A stretch of DNA of 64,000 nt from Candidatus Ruthia sp. Plio_17_S18 (GTDB lineage: Bacteria; Pseudomonadota; Gammaproteobacteria; PS1; Pseudothioglobaceae): the NCBI GenBank assembly GCA_021730105.1, contig CP072538.1:434001-498000 (forward strand). Direction: 5' to 3'. Shown piece by piece: positions 34,008 through 44,119 of the stretch. The translations under genes and the position numbers were made by a program. How positions within the stretch are numbered: position 1 is the first letter of the stretch; every line of letters begins with the position of its first letter. A model generated the notes under the pieces. It was not told where the DNA came from and did no database searches. It saw nothing but the letters and a program-made list of their open reading frames with translations.

Positions 34008-34645
34008 TTAACACCAAATTAAACATTAATGAAATATTTTATTCCCTTCAAGGTGAAGCGCGTGAGGTTGGCTTGCCTAGCGTATTTATTCGTTTAACAG
34101 GCTGCCCACTTAGATGTACATATTGTGATACTGAATATGCATTTAAGGGCAATAACTTAATGACAGTTGATGAAATTATTAAAAAAATTAAGCGATACGA
34201 CGTCCTTTACGTCTGTGTGACAGGTGGTGAACCATTAGCACAAAAAAACTGCTATTTATTGTTAGATGAATTGGTTAAAAATAATTATCAAGTCTCTTTA
34301 GAGACCAGTGGTAGCATTAACATACAAGATGTTAATGTTTCAGTGTCAATAGTTATGGATATTAAAACCCCAAGTTCTGGCGAATCTGAGCAAAATAAAT
34401 ACGCTAATATTAAAAAATTAACCACCAAAGACCAGCTTAAATTTGTCATCGGGTCACGTGCTGATTTTGATTGGAGTGTGGCTATTTTGAGACAATATCC
34501 CACCACTGCAGGCGTATTATTCTCACCCGTATTTGGCTATATTACGCCAACGCAATTGGCAGATTGGATTTTAGATCAGCAACTAAATGTACGACTGCAA
34601 TTACAATTGCATAAACTACTTTGGGGTGATGAAAAAGGCAAGTAA
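34004..34645 (+). CDS. queE: 7-carboxy-7-deazaguanine synthase
   Basis: Radical-SAM enzyme of the queuosine (preQ0) pathway. The 213 residues carry [10 protein letters not shown] near the N terminus, the cluster motif [15 protein letters not shown] (CxxxCxxC-type, about 31-45) and TGGEPLAQ. It overlaps uvrB by 4 bases and ends directly against the 3' end of the small heat-shock gene. With queH at 59.9 kb it shows that queuosine modification is retained. Confidence 0.93.
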   Translation: MINTKLNINEIFYSLQGEAREVGLPSVFIRLTGCPLRCTYCDTEYAFKGNNLMTVDEIIKKIKRYDVLYVCVTGGEPLAQKNCYLLLDELVKNNYQVSLETSGSINIQDVNVSVSIVMDIKTPSSGESEQNKYANIKKLTTKDQLKFVIGSRADFDWSVAILRQYPTTAGVLFSPVFGYITPTQLADWILDQQLNVRLQLQLHKLLWGDEKGK

Positions 34646-35140
34646 CTATTGAGTCGTAATTTTTCTTACTTGTGGTTTTGGCTGTTTAAGTTTTGGAATA
34701 GAGATAGTTAAGATATTATTATTAAAACTTGTATTGATATTGTCAGTATCAGCATTATATGGCAACGTAAATGATTGGTAAAAACTGCCAAACGAAGTGC
34801 TTGAACTGTGAGCGGTGTTTTGAATTTTTTTAACACCCCCTTTGATAAAAATATGACCATTGTTGGTAGAAATATCAAGGTTCTCTTTATTAAGCCCATT
34901 AACTTTTATTTGAATAATGTAGTTGTTTGTTTGATTATCAAAGTACCTTCTACTTTTTGTGCCAAAGTTACTAGATCTCTGTATTTGACTCATTTTATAA
35001 TTGAACAGTTGGAACTGTTGTTCAAAATCGTGCCAAACATTGTGGTTAAAACCATTATTAAAGAGATCGTCATTCAATGAATTGGCGTTATTTACACTGA
35101 TCACACTAGAAATTAGTAATATGGGTAGTAATTTATACAT
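34646..35140 (-). CDS. Small heat-shock protein (Hsp20) with signal peptide
   Basis: A 164-residue protein with an alpha-crystallin domain: YIIQIKVNGLNKENLDISTN (about 75-94), HIFIKGG, SFYQSFTLPYNADTDNI and the C-terminal NNILTISIPK box. The first 21 residues (KLLPILLISSVISVNNANS) look like a Sec signal peptide, so the chaperone is predicted to be periplasmic, unlike the cytoplasmic IbpA type. The N-terminal arm is Asn/Phe-rich. Convergent with queE, with no gap between stops. Confidence 0.82.
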   Translation of the reverse strand: MYKLLPILLISSVISVNNANSLNDDLFNNGFNHNVWHDFEQQFQLFNYKMSQIQRSSNFGTKSRRYFDNQTNNYIIQIKVNGLNKENLDISTNNGHIFIKGGVKKIQNTAHSSSTSFGSFYQSFTLPYNADTDNINTSFNNNILTISIPKLKQPKPQVRKITTQ

Positions 35141-35206
35141 TATTTTTTTAAACAGTTATTATTAAGTGTATTGTACTAATTAATAGCAATGTTTTCAAGG
35201 TTTAAA

Positions 35207-36013
35207 TTAAGCCAATTTATCATCAGCAACATGATACTTTGTCCCACCATTGCGCAAACCACCCATGCCACCAAACAATCCTGTGACTGTGTTGATAATA
35301 CCTTGATCAACACTTTCTTTATTAAGCTTGCCAGTTGTCTCAGTCAATTCGTCAACCATAAGGTAAGTAAGCTTTCAATTAAGCCAATGAGCGCCAAAAT
35401 CAGACTATAAGGCAAAATAATGTATAAAGTCTCCAATGTCCATGGTATGTTAGGAATGAAAAAAGTGGGTAAACTGCCAGAAATGGATGCCATGTCACCC
35501 ACTGTTTTGGTGTCAAGATTAAAAAATAATCGATACTGCAGAACCTGCAACAATAGCTACTAAAGTTGAAGGTATAGTTTTGGTAAATAATGAATAATTG
35601 TCATGGTGAGTAGAATTAATCTACTCATAATCAATAGTGCGTCATTAGCAATCCAGGCACCATTAGTCGTTTTAAAATGACTAATTTGTGCAAGAAAGAT
35701 CACCATTGACAAAGCCTAAAAAAAACAGGGTGTGGCACTAGACGAATGAATTTACCCAGTTTAAACAAACCAAATGCAACCATCACCACAGCAAGCGCAC
35801 CTGTTGCACCTGAAATCATTCCTGGGCGAGACCACCTAGTATTGAAGTAATTATACTAACCATAAAGGCGGCGTACAAACTCACCAAAGGGTGAACTTGA
35901 GCAACCAGTGCACAAGCAACTGCCTTTGGCACCAAGGCAAGTGCCACGGTTAAGCCTGATAAAAAATCATTTTTCACATTATTGGTGGAGTACTTATTAA
36001 TCAATGAAAACAT
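35207..36013 (-). pseudogene. Decayed SulP-family anion transporter
   Basis: The N-terminal part ([39 protein letters not shown]) reads to about 35816. The next fragments, in shifted frames with stops, read [18 protein letters not shown], then STLVAIVAGSA, and finally DELTETTGKLNKESVDQG and TVTGLFGGMGGLRNGGTKY. These are successive landmarks of SulP sulfate/bicarbonate transporters. The length is about half of normal, with several frameshifts and stops and without the C-terminal STAS domain. Substrate unknown. Confidence 0.82.
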
Positions 36014-36045
36014 GTGTTCCTTATTTTGAGTTTGGGTGAATAAAT

Positions 36046-37143
36046 CTATATTGAGGCTGGAATAATAGGCGTGATTGATGCAACATTTGAGTTTTGAGCT
36101 CGGTGACGCATGACATGATCCATGATGGTTATTGCCAACATGGCTTCAGCAATGGGCGTTGCACGAATACCCACGCAAGGGTCATGACGACCTTTGGTCA
36201 CTACTTCAACGGGTTCTCCATTTTTATCAATACTTTCAATTGGCAGGCGCAAGCTTGAAGTTGGCTTTAGTGCAATAGACACCAAAATATCTTGACCTGA
36301 ACTAATCCCGCCCAAAACGCCACCAGCATGATTGGACTTAAAGCCTGCTGTGGTAATGGCATCACGATGTTCAGTGCCTTTTTGGGTGACTGCTTCAAAT
36401 CCAGCACCAATTTCAACACCTTTTACGGCATTAATACTCATCATACCGTGGGCAATATCTGCTTCTAATCGATCAAAAATTGGCTCCCCCAACCCGACAG
36501 GCATATTATTTGCTGTGATGTTAATTCTAGCACCTACTGAATCGCCTGATTTTCGCAAAGCGTCCATATACTCTTCTAATGCCTTAACTTTGCTAGCATC
36601 AGGACAGAAAAATGGGTTGTTGTGTACTTCAAGCCAATCAAAATTTTCAGCCTTAATAGAGCACAGTTGAGATAAATAGCCTTTAATTTCAATACCGTAC
36701 TCTTGTTTTAAATATTTCTTAGCAATGCCACCACAAGCAACGCGCATAGCAGTTTCTCTTGCAGAAGCGCGTCCACCACCACGATAATCTCTAAAGCCGT
36801 ATTTTTGATCATAGGTGTAATCAGCATGACCAGGACGAAAGGTGTTTTTAATATTGCTATAGTCTTTAGAGCGTTGGTCGGTATTTTGAATGATGAGTGC
36901 AATTGGTGTGCCTGTGGTTTTTCCTTCAAACGTGCCAGATAATATTTTCACCAAATCCTCTTCACGGCGTTGGGTGGTATGGCGAGAAGTACCTGGTTTC
37001 CTAAGGTCTAAATCCACTTGTAAATCAGCCTCAGTCAGTGCCAATCCTGGTGGACAACCATCTACAATGCCAATTAATGCCTCGCCATGAGATTCTCCTG
37101 CTGTGGTGATTGTGAATAATTTTCCAATCGTATTACCACTCAT
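36046..37143 (-). CDS. aroC: Chorismate synthase
   Basis: Last step of the shikimate pathway; needs reduced FMN. It has 365 residues with the three family signatures: [18 protein letters not shown] (about 17-34), [21 protein letters not shown] in part (about 122-142) and [16 protein letters not shown] near the C terminus, plus [13 protein letters not shown]. Its ATG is 3 bases from the GFA pseudogene stop. aroE lies at 41.2 kb. Confidence 0.96.
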   Translation of the reverse strand: MSGNTIGKLFTITTAGESHGEALIGIVDGCPPGLALTEADLQVDLDLRKPGTSRHTTQRREEDLVKILSGTFEGKTTGTPIALIIQNTDQRSKDYSNIKNTFRPGHADYTYDQKYGFRDYRGGGRASARETAMRVACGGIAKKYLKQEYGIEIKGYLSQLCSIKAENFDWLEVHNNPFFCPDASKVKALEEYMDALRKSGDSVGARINITANNMPVGLGEPIFDRLEADIAHGMMSINAVKGVEIGAGFEAVTQKGTEHRDAITTAGFKSNHAGGVLGGISSGQDILVSIALKPTSSLRLPIESIDKNGEPVEVVTKGRHDPCVGIRATPIAEAMLAITIMDHVMRHRAQNSNVASITPIIPASI

Positions 37144-37144
37144 C

Positions 37145-37540
37145 TACCACTCCCTGTGTTGAGTAACATTGTCACAAATACAATCCCAGTTTGTTTTTGA
37201 GTTTGTAAAAATATGCTTCTCAATAGGTTCTTTAATATCATTCGTAATTGTGCCTAGTCTAATTCTTGGGTGGTCTGGGGGATTGTTTGTTATCTTTGCC
37301 ATAATGGGCGAGCCACAAGTTTTACAAAAAATCGACTTTTATTGGTATTTTATTTAAATTCAGTTAGGTTGTTTTCACCACTTATAAACTCAAAGTTTTC
37401 ATTTTTTACATTACCATTCGTTGCAAATGCTGTACCTTGAACTTTTAGACATTCAGAACAATGACACATGACAATATCGGTAATTTTTTGATGTAGCTTA
37501 AATTGTACCGACCCACATAATCATTGACCTTGATGCATAA
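37145..37540 (-). pseudogene. Decayed GFA/CENP-V family zinc-binding protein
   Basis: The minus strand reads LCGSVQFKLHQKITDIVMCH, CSECLKVQGTAFATNGNV, FEFISGENNLTEF. It then needs a frameshift to continue FCKTCGSPIMAK, RIRLGTITNDIKEP and HIFTNSKTNWDCICDN before the stop one base from aroC. CxC...C and CxxC zinc ligands and the H+F.+SK..W ending are typical of glutathione-dependent formaldehyde-activating (GFA) domain proteins. In-frame stops occur near both the start and the frameshift. Confidence 0.75.
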
Positions 37541-37549
37541 TAATCTCAA

Positions 37550-37745
37550 AAAAAATTCTAATTATACCTGTCTATTGAGCCAGTTGGTTATACAGCCAAG
37601 TAATCACAAAGATACCAATGACTGCGTTAAAACCATGCCAATGATAATACCAATTAAATTTGTCACAATTGAAATCAATAACAACCTAATAGAGCATATA
37701 GTGCCTAGTGCTATTGTCAGAGCTTTCGTGTTAGCTTTGTTATAT
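37550..37745 (-). pseudogene. Possible remnant of a small membrane protein
   Basis: The minus strand shows hydrophobic coding-like text: LTIALGTICSIRLLLISIVT, NLIGIIIGM and, after a frame change, AVIGIFVITWLYNQLAQ and a stop. The pattern loosely resembles YeaQ/YmgE (transglycosylase-associated) proteins, but this is weak. Nothing else is visible in this spacer before tRNA-Arg. Confidence 0.25.
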
Positions 37746-37751
37746 TTTATA

Positions 37752-37828
37752 TGGTGCCCTCGACGCGATTTGAACGCATGACCTACCGCTTAGGAGGCGG
37801 CCGCTCTATCCAGCTGAGCTACGAAGGC
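37752..37828 (-). tRNA. tRNA-Arg (anticodon CCT)
   Basis: A 77-nucleotide cloverleaf with acceptor GCCTTCG/CGAGGGC (one G-U pair), anticodon loop CTCCTAA, T loop TTCAAAT and encoded CCA. Reads AGG, a codon served separately from AGA (tRNA at 7313). Confidence 0.96.
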
Positions 37829-38012
37829 AATGTGATTATTATCCACAATATGACTATCTACTGAACTTTTTGCATTATTTTTTATCCGCTCTTATTAGCT
37901 AGGTGTGTTGGGTAGATATTTCTTTAATTAGGCTTATGTTTTACAAATCTTCGTAATTTAAATCATAGTATAATTCAGGTATTTTTTTACGTAGTATTTA
38001 TTTCAAAATTAC

Positions 38013-38708
38013 ATGAAAGATATTAGAGTTGAAGACAGGCTTATTTTTGCCCTAGATGTACCAGAAGTTGAACAAGCTAAAGATTTAGTTATCCAACTGG
38101 ATAACAGTGTTAATTTTTATAAAATTGGCATGGAGCTATTAATGACAGGTCAATACTTTAACTTGCTTGATTGGCTATTAGAAAAAGACAAGAAGGTCTT
38201 TGTGGATTTGAAGTTTTTTGATGTGCCAGAAACTGTTGGCAGAACCATTAAACGTTTAAGTCAATATGGCACTACTTTTGCTACTATTCACGGCAATCAA
38301 GCACTTATGGAAAAAGCTGCTGAAAACAAAGGCGAACTTAAAATTTTAGCAGTAACCGCACTTACCAGTCTTGATAGGGGCGATTTAGATGATTTAGGCT
38401 TTGATTGCGATGTGCAAAAATTGGTTATGTCTCGTGCCAAGCGCGCTTTTGAAGCAGGCTGTGATGGTGTGGTATCTTCAGGACTTGAAGTGCCATTTTT
38501 GCGTGAATACGTTGATAACAAATTAATCGCTGTTACCCCAGGCATTCGCCCCGTGGCTAATGATGATGATCAAAAACGCGTGGTTGATGTAGCAACCGCA
38601 TTTAACTCAGGGTCAGACTATATTGTCGTTGGTCGTCCGATTAAAAATGCCACTAGCCCGTACCAAACAGCACAAGACATTCAAACAATTATCAAAGATT
38701 GTTTTTAA
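38013..38708 (+). CDS. pyrF: Orotidine 5'-phosphate decarboxylase
   Basis: Final step of UMP synthesis. It has 231 residues. FALDVPEVEQA with substrate Asp (about 14), YKIGMELLM, the catalytic DLKFFDVPETV (about 62-72, K and D of the DxKxxD tetrad), AVTALTSLD, SSGLEVP, TPGIRP and VVGRPIKNA all match the family. Followed by tRNA-Val after 19 bases, so the two might share a transcript. Confidence 0.96.
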   Translation: MKDIRVEDRLIFALDVPEVEQAKDLVIQLDNSVNFYKIGMELLMTGQYFNLLDWLLEKDKKVFVDLKFFDVPETVGRTIKRLSQYGTTFATIHGNQALMEKAAENKGELKILAVTALTSLDRGDLDDLGFDCDVQKLVMSRAKRAFEAGCDGVVSSGLEVPFLREYVDNKLIAVTPGIRPVANDDDQKRVVDVATAFNSGSDYIVVGRPIKNATSPYQTAQDIQTIIKDCF

Positions 38709-38727
38709 GTATAATATCCACTTCTTC

Positions 38728-38804
38728 AGTCGCGTAGCTCAGTTGGTTAGAGCACTACCTTGACATGGTAGGGGTCGGTGATTCGAATTCACTCGCGACT
38801 ACCA
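38728..38804 (+). tRNA. tRNA-Val (anticodon GAC)
   Basis: A 77-nucleotide cloverleaf with acceptor AGTCGCG/CGCGACT, anticodon loop TTGACAT, T loop TTCGAAT and encoded CCA. Confidence 0.97.
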
Positions 38805-38845
38805 CCAAAGCGCTTGTTTTTTTGAGCATAAGTTTATTAAAATGA

Positions 38846-39110
38846 TTTGCATTGCTCTTATTGAGCTCTCTAGTAGTTATTTGTATGATAGAGGTATGCA
38901 GTATTATTATGGTGATGGTGTGTAGCAAGATTACACTAAAGCACTCAGTACGTTTGAACATGTGCTAAATTTGATTTAAGTATTAAATCAATAATAAGAA
39001 TTAGCATTACTAATTGAAAAGTTGGGTGAGGTATTGCTCAGCATTAAGCCTGAAAATAATAATAACACACTAGTATACATGGGATGGCGAATGAATCGAT
39101 AAATGCCGTG
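38846..39110 (+). pseudogene. Sel1/TPR-like repeat remnant
   Basis: The spacer between tRNA-Val and the monooxygenase reads DRGMQYYYGDGV, a TAG, then QDYTKALSTFEHVLNL in the same frame. This is the pattern of one Sel1-like repeat (YYYGDGV.qDY.KAL). A second piece, ELALLIEKLGEVLLSIKPEN, resembles another helical repeat. Several stops separate them. From about 39110 to 39345 I see no coding sequence. Confidence 0.45.
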
Positions 39111-39345
39111 GGTTGTTAGTTTGTGTTGCAGGGGTGATATTAAGGTTATCTAGACGCGCATATTAATAAGTGCAAGTAATACAATAATAAGCGACAAACT
39201 CAATAGCAATAAAGGTACAAGGCTACAGCTACTAATATTTGTGAGTTAATGATTAAATAGATAATACAGCTAAATTAAAGAACAACATAAATCATAGTAA
39301 GTGCTCATGGTTATAATAAGCCTATTATCTCAAATTTTTTGTTGA

Positions 39346-40539
39346 ATGAAAGTTGATATTGTAATTATTGGTGGCGGTCCAGTAGGTTTAAGTTTTGCTA
39401 ATACTATGCTTGATTCTAATGTTAAAGTGTTGTTGATTGAAAGATCAAGCCTTGATTCTATTGCCAATCCTCAAGCAGATGGTAGAGAAATTGCATTAAC
39501 GCATTTATCATTAAAGATTTTAAAGAAATTTGGTGTTTGGGATTTAATTAATCAGGCAGAAGTCTCTCCCTTACAAGAAGCGAAAGTGTTTGATGGTGAT
39601 TCACCTTCTTTGTTGAATTTTACAACAAAGAATGCTTCAATAGATGCCTTGGGTTATTTGGTGCCTAATTATCAAATCAGAAAAGCGCTTTATACAAAGG
39701 TTCAACAGGCAAAAAATATTGATATTGTCACCGACATGAGTGTTGAAAATGTAGTACAATTGGACGGTTGTTCGCAAGTTGTTTTATCTAATGGTGATAA
39801 GGTTAAGGCTAAATTAGTAATTGCTGCTGATAGTCGTTTTTCAGACATTCGTCGCAAGGTCGGCATTCCAACCTTAATGAAGGATTTTTCTAAGGTTATG
39901 ATTGTTACTCAAATGAGTCATGAAATATCGCATAATAAAGTTGCTTTAGAACGCTTTGATTATGGGCGAACATTGGCATTATTACCAATGGTAGGCAAGG
40001 TTTCGTCTGTTGTGTTAACGGTTAAAACTGACCAATCTCAGTCAATGCTTGAGATGAATGAGGCTGATTTTAATCAAATGATGACACAATCATTTAAAGG
40101 TGAATTGGGGCAGATGATGCAAGTGGGAGAACGGCATTCCTATCCCTTGGTTGCAACGCATGCACAAACTTTTATTGCTAAGCGCTTTGCGCTGATTGGC
40201 GATGCCTCGGTGGGTATGCACCCTGTGACTGCGCATGGGTTTAATTTAGGTTTAAGAGGCCAAGATATATTAGCAAAATTGGTTAATGAGGCGTTGAATA
40301 ATGGACAAGACATTGGCTCTGAATCATTACTAAAATTGTATGAGAAAAAGCATATTCATTTAACTAGACTGATGTTTTTTGGTACTAACGGCATTGTGGC
40401 ATTATTTACTAATGATGCGCCAGTGATTAAACAAGTAAGGCGATTTGTGCTTAAGTTTGCTGAGCATTTTCCACCCATTAAGTATCTAATTTCTCACCAT
40501 TTAATACAAGATAAAAATCACAAATTTTTACCATTTTGA
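39346..40539 (+). CDS. UbiH/COQ6-family FAD monooxygenase (possibly UbiM)
   Basis: Flavin-dependent hydroxylase of the ubiquinone ring, 397 residues. The FAD-binding GxGxxG-type motif is [16 protein letters not shown] (about 6-21). [12 protein letters not shown] (about 46-57) marks the UbiH family, and the second FAD motif is [20 protein letters not shown] (about 282-301). The [13 protein letters not shown] variant and overall look suggest UbiM-type enzymes, one of several regioselectivities in this family. Which ring position it hydroxylates cannot be read. Its stop overlaps the pdxH start. Confidence 0.85.
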   Translation: MKVDIVIIGGGPVGLSFANTMLDSNVKVLLIERSSLDSIANPQADGREIALTHLSLKILKKFGVWDLINQAEVSPLQEAKVFDGDSPSLLNFTTKNASIDALGYLVPNYQIRKALYTKVQQAKNIDIVTDMSVENVVQLDGCSQVVLSNGDKVKAKLVIAADSRFSDIRRKVGIPTLMKDFSKVMIVTQMSHEISHNKVALERFDYGRTLALLPMVGKVSSVVLTVKTDQSQSMLEMNEADFNQMMTQSFKGELGQMMQVGERHSYPLVATHAQTFIAKRFALIGDASVGMHPVTAHGFNLGLRGQDILAKLVNEALNNGQDIGSESLLKLYEKKHIHLTRLMFFGTNGIVALFTNDAPVIKQVRRFVLKFAEHFPPIKYLISHHLIQDKNHKFLPF

Positions 40540-41177
40540 TGAAAGTTGATTTAACCAGTATTAGGCATGGATTTACTCAAAGTGGCTTAAATCGAGCTGA
40601 TTTGAGTAGCAATCCTTTTGAGCAGTTTAAATTGTGGTTTGAACAAGCCCAAGAAGCAGGCGTGATTGAACCAAGTGCTATGAGTTTAGCAACAAGTGAT
40701 GATAGTGAAATAAGCATTAGAACCGTATTACTCAAATACTTTGACAGCCATGGTTTTGTATTTTTTACAAACTACAACTCTCAAAAATCCAAACAACTCC
40801 AAACTAATCCAAATGTGGCTTTATTGTTTCCTTGGCTAGTTTTAGAAAGACAAGTTAAGATTTCTGGCCATGTGGAAAAACTAAGCACGCTTGAATCTTT
40901 AAAGTATTTTTCCTCTAGACCAAAAGCATCTCAATTAGGCGCCTGGGCATCACAACAGTCGTCAAATTTATCTTCAAGACAGATGTTGTTATCTCAATTT
41001 GAATCAATGAAGGCTAAATTTAGTAAAGGTGAGATACCGTTACCTGATTTTTGGGGCGGCTATTGCGTTATACCATTAAAGATTGAGTTTTGGCAGGGTA
41101 GAGAAAATCGATTGCATGATCGATTTATATACCATCTAAGCGAAGATAAGTGGAAAATTGAGCGTTTAGCGCCTTAA
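40539..41177 (+). CDS. pdxH: Pyridoxine/pyridoxamine 5'-phosphate oxidase
   Basis: FMN enzyme that forms pyridoxal 5'-phosphate. I use the ATG at 40539, which overlaps the upstream TGA (212 residues). Signatures are [57 protein letters not shown] and the C-terminal RLHDRFIY...W.IERLAP. Its last 12 bases overlap the 3' end of aroE on the other strand. PLP is needed by AspC, IlvA and ArgD in this window. Confidence 0.96.
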   Translation: MKVDLTSIRHGFTQSGLNRADLSSNPFEQFKLWFEQAQEAGVIEPSAMSLATSDDSEISIRTVLLKYFDSHGFVFFTNYNSQKSKQLQTNPNVALLFPWLVLERQVKISGHVEKLSTLESLKYFSSRPKASQLGAWASQQSSNLSSRQMLLSQFESMKAKFSKGEIPLPDFWGGYCVIPLKIEFWQGRENRLHDRFIYHLSEDKWKIERLAP

Positions 41178-41972
41178 ATTACTTAGAACTTGTTTAGCAT
41201 TAGGTTTCACACCTGTCCAAAACTCAAAAGATGTTGCTGCCTGTTCAACTAACATACCTAAGCCGTCGCTAATCATTGAGCTGTGATTGGTTGTTGCCCA
41301 ATCCATAAATGGCGTTTGTTTACCATACATTAAATCATAACAAATTGCATCATTGGCAACACCATAGGCGATATCAGGCATTTTTCCATCAAGTGATGCA
41401 CTGGTGGCATTGATAATAATATCAACAGAGTTATGTTTAACTTTATCCAACCCAAAACCGCAAGTCTTGCCCAATTCAGCAAAGTCTTTAGCCAATTTAA
41501 TTGCTTTAGCAGTGGTTCTATTGGCAATCATAACACGATTGGGTTGCTGCTTTAAAAGGGACAATAAGATACCTTGTGTTGTGCCACCTGCACCTAAAAT
41601 TAGAATAACTTTATCTTTTAATTCAATGCCAAGATTGTGAGTTAAATCATTGACCAGTCCAATACCGTCGGTATTTTCACCAATGATTTTATCTTGTTCT
41701 ATTTTGATGGTATTAACCGCACCTGCTGTTTTGGCATTTAGCGTGAATTCGTTTGCAAATTTAAACGCATCTAGTTTAAAAGGCACGGTAATGTTAAAAC
41801 CATTTGCACCTTGATTAATGAATTCTTGTGCCGAGGATGAAAAATCATCAATAGGTGCTAAGATTTTATCATAACTAACTTCAAACCCAGTCTGCTGAGC
41901 AAATTGAGTATGAATATTTGGCGACAAACTGTGTTTAATCGGATTGCCAAAAACAGCAAATTTATACATCAT
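41166..41972 (-). CDS. aroE: Shikimate dehydrogenase
   Basis: NADPH-dependent reduction of 3-dehydroshikimate. The 268 residues show [18 protein letters not shown] (about 7-24), the catalytic Lys in [21 protein letters not shown], the nucleotide-binding [15 protein letters not shown] and NATSASL. Starts ATGATG directly at the RNase E stop (TAATGATG), so translation is probably coupled to rne. Confidence 0.95.
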   Translation of the reverse strand: MMYKFAVFGNPIKHSLSPNIHTQFAQQTGFEVSYDKILAPIDDFSSSAQEFINQGANGFNITVPFKLDAFKFANEFTLNAKTAGAVNTIKIEQDKIIGENTDGIGLVNDLTHNLGIELKDKVILILGAGGTTQGILLSLLKQQPNRVMIANRTTAKAIKLAKDFAELGKTCGFGLDKVKHNSVDIIINATSASLDGKMPDIAYGVANDAICYDLMYGKQTPFMDWATTNHSSMISDGLGMLVEQAATSFEFWTGVKPNAKQVLSNLRR

Positions 41973-43786
41973 TAATCTTGTTTTTTATTCGCCTCAGTTT
42001 GATTATTTTGCTTTTGTTGAGGTTTTGGCTTTTGCTGTTTAGCAGTATTATTTTGATTGTTGTTTCTATTTCTGCTTCTATTGCGGTTCCTATTGTTAGT
42101 ATTTGTTCTATGTTTATTAAGTTGTTTGTTCTTATGCCCAAATAAAGCATTTTTTATTTTTTCAAACAAGGAAATTTTCTTTTCAGGAGCACGTGTGCTG
42201 GGTCTATTTACATTAATAGCAGGAATTTCAGTTTGGTCTGAAAGACCATTTTCGGCCAATACATGTTGTGGCTTTGAAATGCCTTGGTAGCTTTTATGTT
42301 GTGACTTCTTATCTCCTTTTTGTTTATTAATGGTGAAATTAGGAAACTGCATATATGGATTAGGCAGTAAGGTGATTTTAATGCCATGTTTGTTTTCTAA
42401 TTCTGTGACTTCTTGACGTTTTTCATTCAAAATATAAGTAATGACTTCTACACTTGATTGAATGGTTAAGCGTGCTGTTTGCTTAGCAGCATTACAACCA
42501 TCTTCAAGTTGTCTTAAAATGGTTAAGGCTAATGTTGGAATGGTTGGTGTAGTGCCACTACCATGACAAGCAGAACAAGGTTTTTCAACCGATTCAGAGA
42601 CTGAATTCATCAAGCGTTGTCTTGACATTTCAAGCAAACCAAATTGAGAAATGGTGCCGATTTGGATGCGTGCTCGATCTGCATTGGCGGCTTTTTCCAT
42701 GGCTTTTTCGATTGACACTCTATGCTCTTCAGAAGTCATATCGATAAAATCAATCACGACCAACCCACCAATATCTCTTAATTGCAGTTGTAGAGCAATT
42801 TCTTTGGTTGCTTCTAGGTTGGTGTTGTAAGCAGTTTCTTCAATGTCAGCGCCTTTAGTAGCGCGAGCAGAGTTGATATCAATGGCAGTAAGTGCTTCAG
42901 TTGGGTCAAAGACGATGGTAGCACCTGTTCGTAGCGATACTTCGCGGTTAAATACGCTTTTAACCTGAGTTTCAACACCCATATGGTTAAATAAAGAGTG
43001 CTCAGAAACATCAAAAAATTTGATGCGATCCAGGTAGTGTGGCAATACAAAACTGACAAATTCTTTGGCATTTTGAAAAGCCTCTAATTCGTCAATAATA
43101 ACGCTGTCAGTATCAGAGCGAAGATGATCGCGCAATGTGCGAATAATAATATCACTTTCTTGGTAAATTAAGAAAGGCGCACTGTGCGCTAAGGCCGCTG
43201 TATTAATTGATTTCCATAAGTCAGAAAGATAATCCACTTCCCATTGCAACTCCTCAGAGCTTTTGCCAGCACCTGCAGTGCGAATAATTAAGCCTGAATG
43301 ATCAGGTAGAATAATTTTACCAATAATTTCTTTTAAAGATTGTCGGTCTGAGGCGACTATTTGTCTTGATATGCCATGACTTTTCGGATTATTTGGCATT
43401 AAAATCATATATGCACCAGCAAGGTTGATGTAAGTGCTGAGTGCTGCACCTTTATTGCCACGCTCTTCTTTTTCAATTTGGACAATAATTTCTTGCCCTT
43501 CTTTTAAAACATCAGAAATGGTTAGTTTTTCACCCTTGGCTTTGGCATCATTATATAGCGTTTCTGCAACTTCTTTAAAAGGTAAAAAACCTTGTTTTTC
43601 TTTGCCGTAGTCAACAAATGCTGCTTCTAGTGATTGCTCTACTCGAGAGATTTTTCCACGGTAGATATTGCCTTTGGTTTTTTTATTAAGGCTAGTTTCT
43701 ATATTAAGGCCAGTTAGTTTTTTGTTTTTGACAATACCCACTCTGATTTCTTCGGAATGAGTTGCATTGATTAAAATATGATTCAT
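41972..43786 (-). CDS. rne: Ribonuclease E/G family, short RNase E
   Basis: Endoribonuclease of mRNA decay and rRNA/tRNA processing. I choose the ATG at 43784-43786 (MNHILINATHSEE), the family start, giving 604 residues. The S1 domain (about 35-125, GNIYRGKISRVEQSLEAAFV) is followed by the RNase H-like and DNase I-like domains with the magnesium-site Asp (TAIDINSA, VVIDFIDM). Then comes the zinc-link CSACHG (about 405) and a short basic, Asn/Gln/Lys-rich tail. E. coli RNase E has a scaffold roughly 450 residues longer; here most of the degradosome-binding arm is missing. Confidence 0.9.
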   Translation of the reverse strand: MNHILINATHSEEIRVGIVKNKKLTGLNIETSLNKKTKGNIYRGKISRVEQSLEAAFVDYGKEKQGFLPFKEVAETLYNDAKAKGEKLTISDVLKEGQEIIVQIEKEERGNKGAALSTYINLAGAYMILMPNNPKSHGISRQIVASDRQSLKEIIGKIILPDHSGLIIRTAGAGKSSEELQWEVDYLSDLWKSINTAALAHSAPFLIYQESDIIIRTLRDHLRSDTDSVIIDELEAFQNAKEFVSFVLPHYLDRIKFFDVSEHSLFNHMGVETQVKSVFNREVSLRTGATIVFDPTEALTAIDINSARATKGADIEETAYNTNLEATKEIALQLQLRDIGGLVVIDFIDMTSEEHRVSIEKAMEKAANADRARIQIGTISQFGLLEMSRQRLMNSVSESVEKPCSACHGSGTTPTIPTLALTILRQLEDGCNAAKQTARLTIQSSVEVITYILNEKRQEVTELENKHGIKITLLPNPYMQFPNFTINKQKGDKKSQHKSYQGISKPQHVLAENGLSDQTEIPAINVNRPSTRAPEKKISLFEKIKNALFGHKNKQLNKHRTNTNNRNRNRSRNRNNNQNNTAKQQKPKPQQKQNNQTEANKKQD

Positions 43787-44119
43787 GGTTAAGTCCTGGT
43801 GTGAATGGACTTTATTGCGTACATAAAGGTTCAACACTGGTGTGTTGATTTGGTGTTAAAGTGTGATTTATTCTTATCATAAAATGATTAAAAACTTATT
43901 CCTTAAGGGCTCTAAACCCTTTTTTTATTTAGCCACTCAAAAGCGGTTAAATAATTAATTTACTTTATATGGCAACAAAAAGCCCAAAATATTAACAGTA
44001 TTTTTTGTGGTATTTATTTTTGGCACAAAAAACATTTGAAAAATCTTTAGTTGATGGAAATTTAAACATCAATTTTTGGGATTATATCACAAAAATAGTA
44101 TGATATTTATCAAAAACCC
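43787..44119. other. Spacer upstream of rne, no gene seen
   Basis: This 333-base spacer holds the rne 5' leader and the end of the SDR gene region. Only a weak hairpin, AAGGG/CCCTT with a T run on the plus strand (about 43905-43926), stands out. RNase E genes often have a long autoregulatory leader, which could explain conserved length here; that is inference. No ORF with family features was found on either strand. Confidence 0.4.

Noticed and set aside
37524..37781. 85-codon plus-strand frame running into tRNA-Arg
   Set aside because: It overlaps the tRNA gene and lies antisense to GFA and membrane-protein remnants; no family features.
43905..43926. Intrinsic terminator upstream of rne
   Set aside because: Only a 5-bp stem, and no plus-strand gene precedes it; noted within the spacer entry instead.
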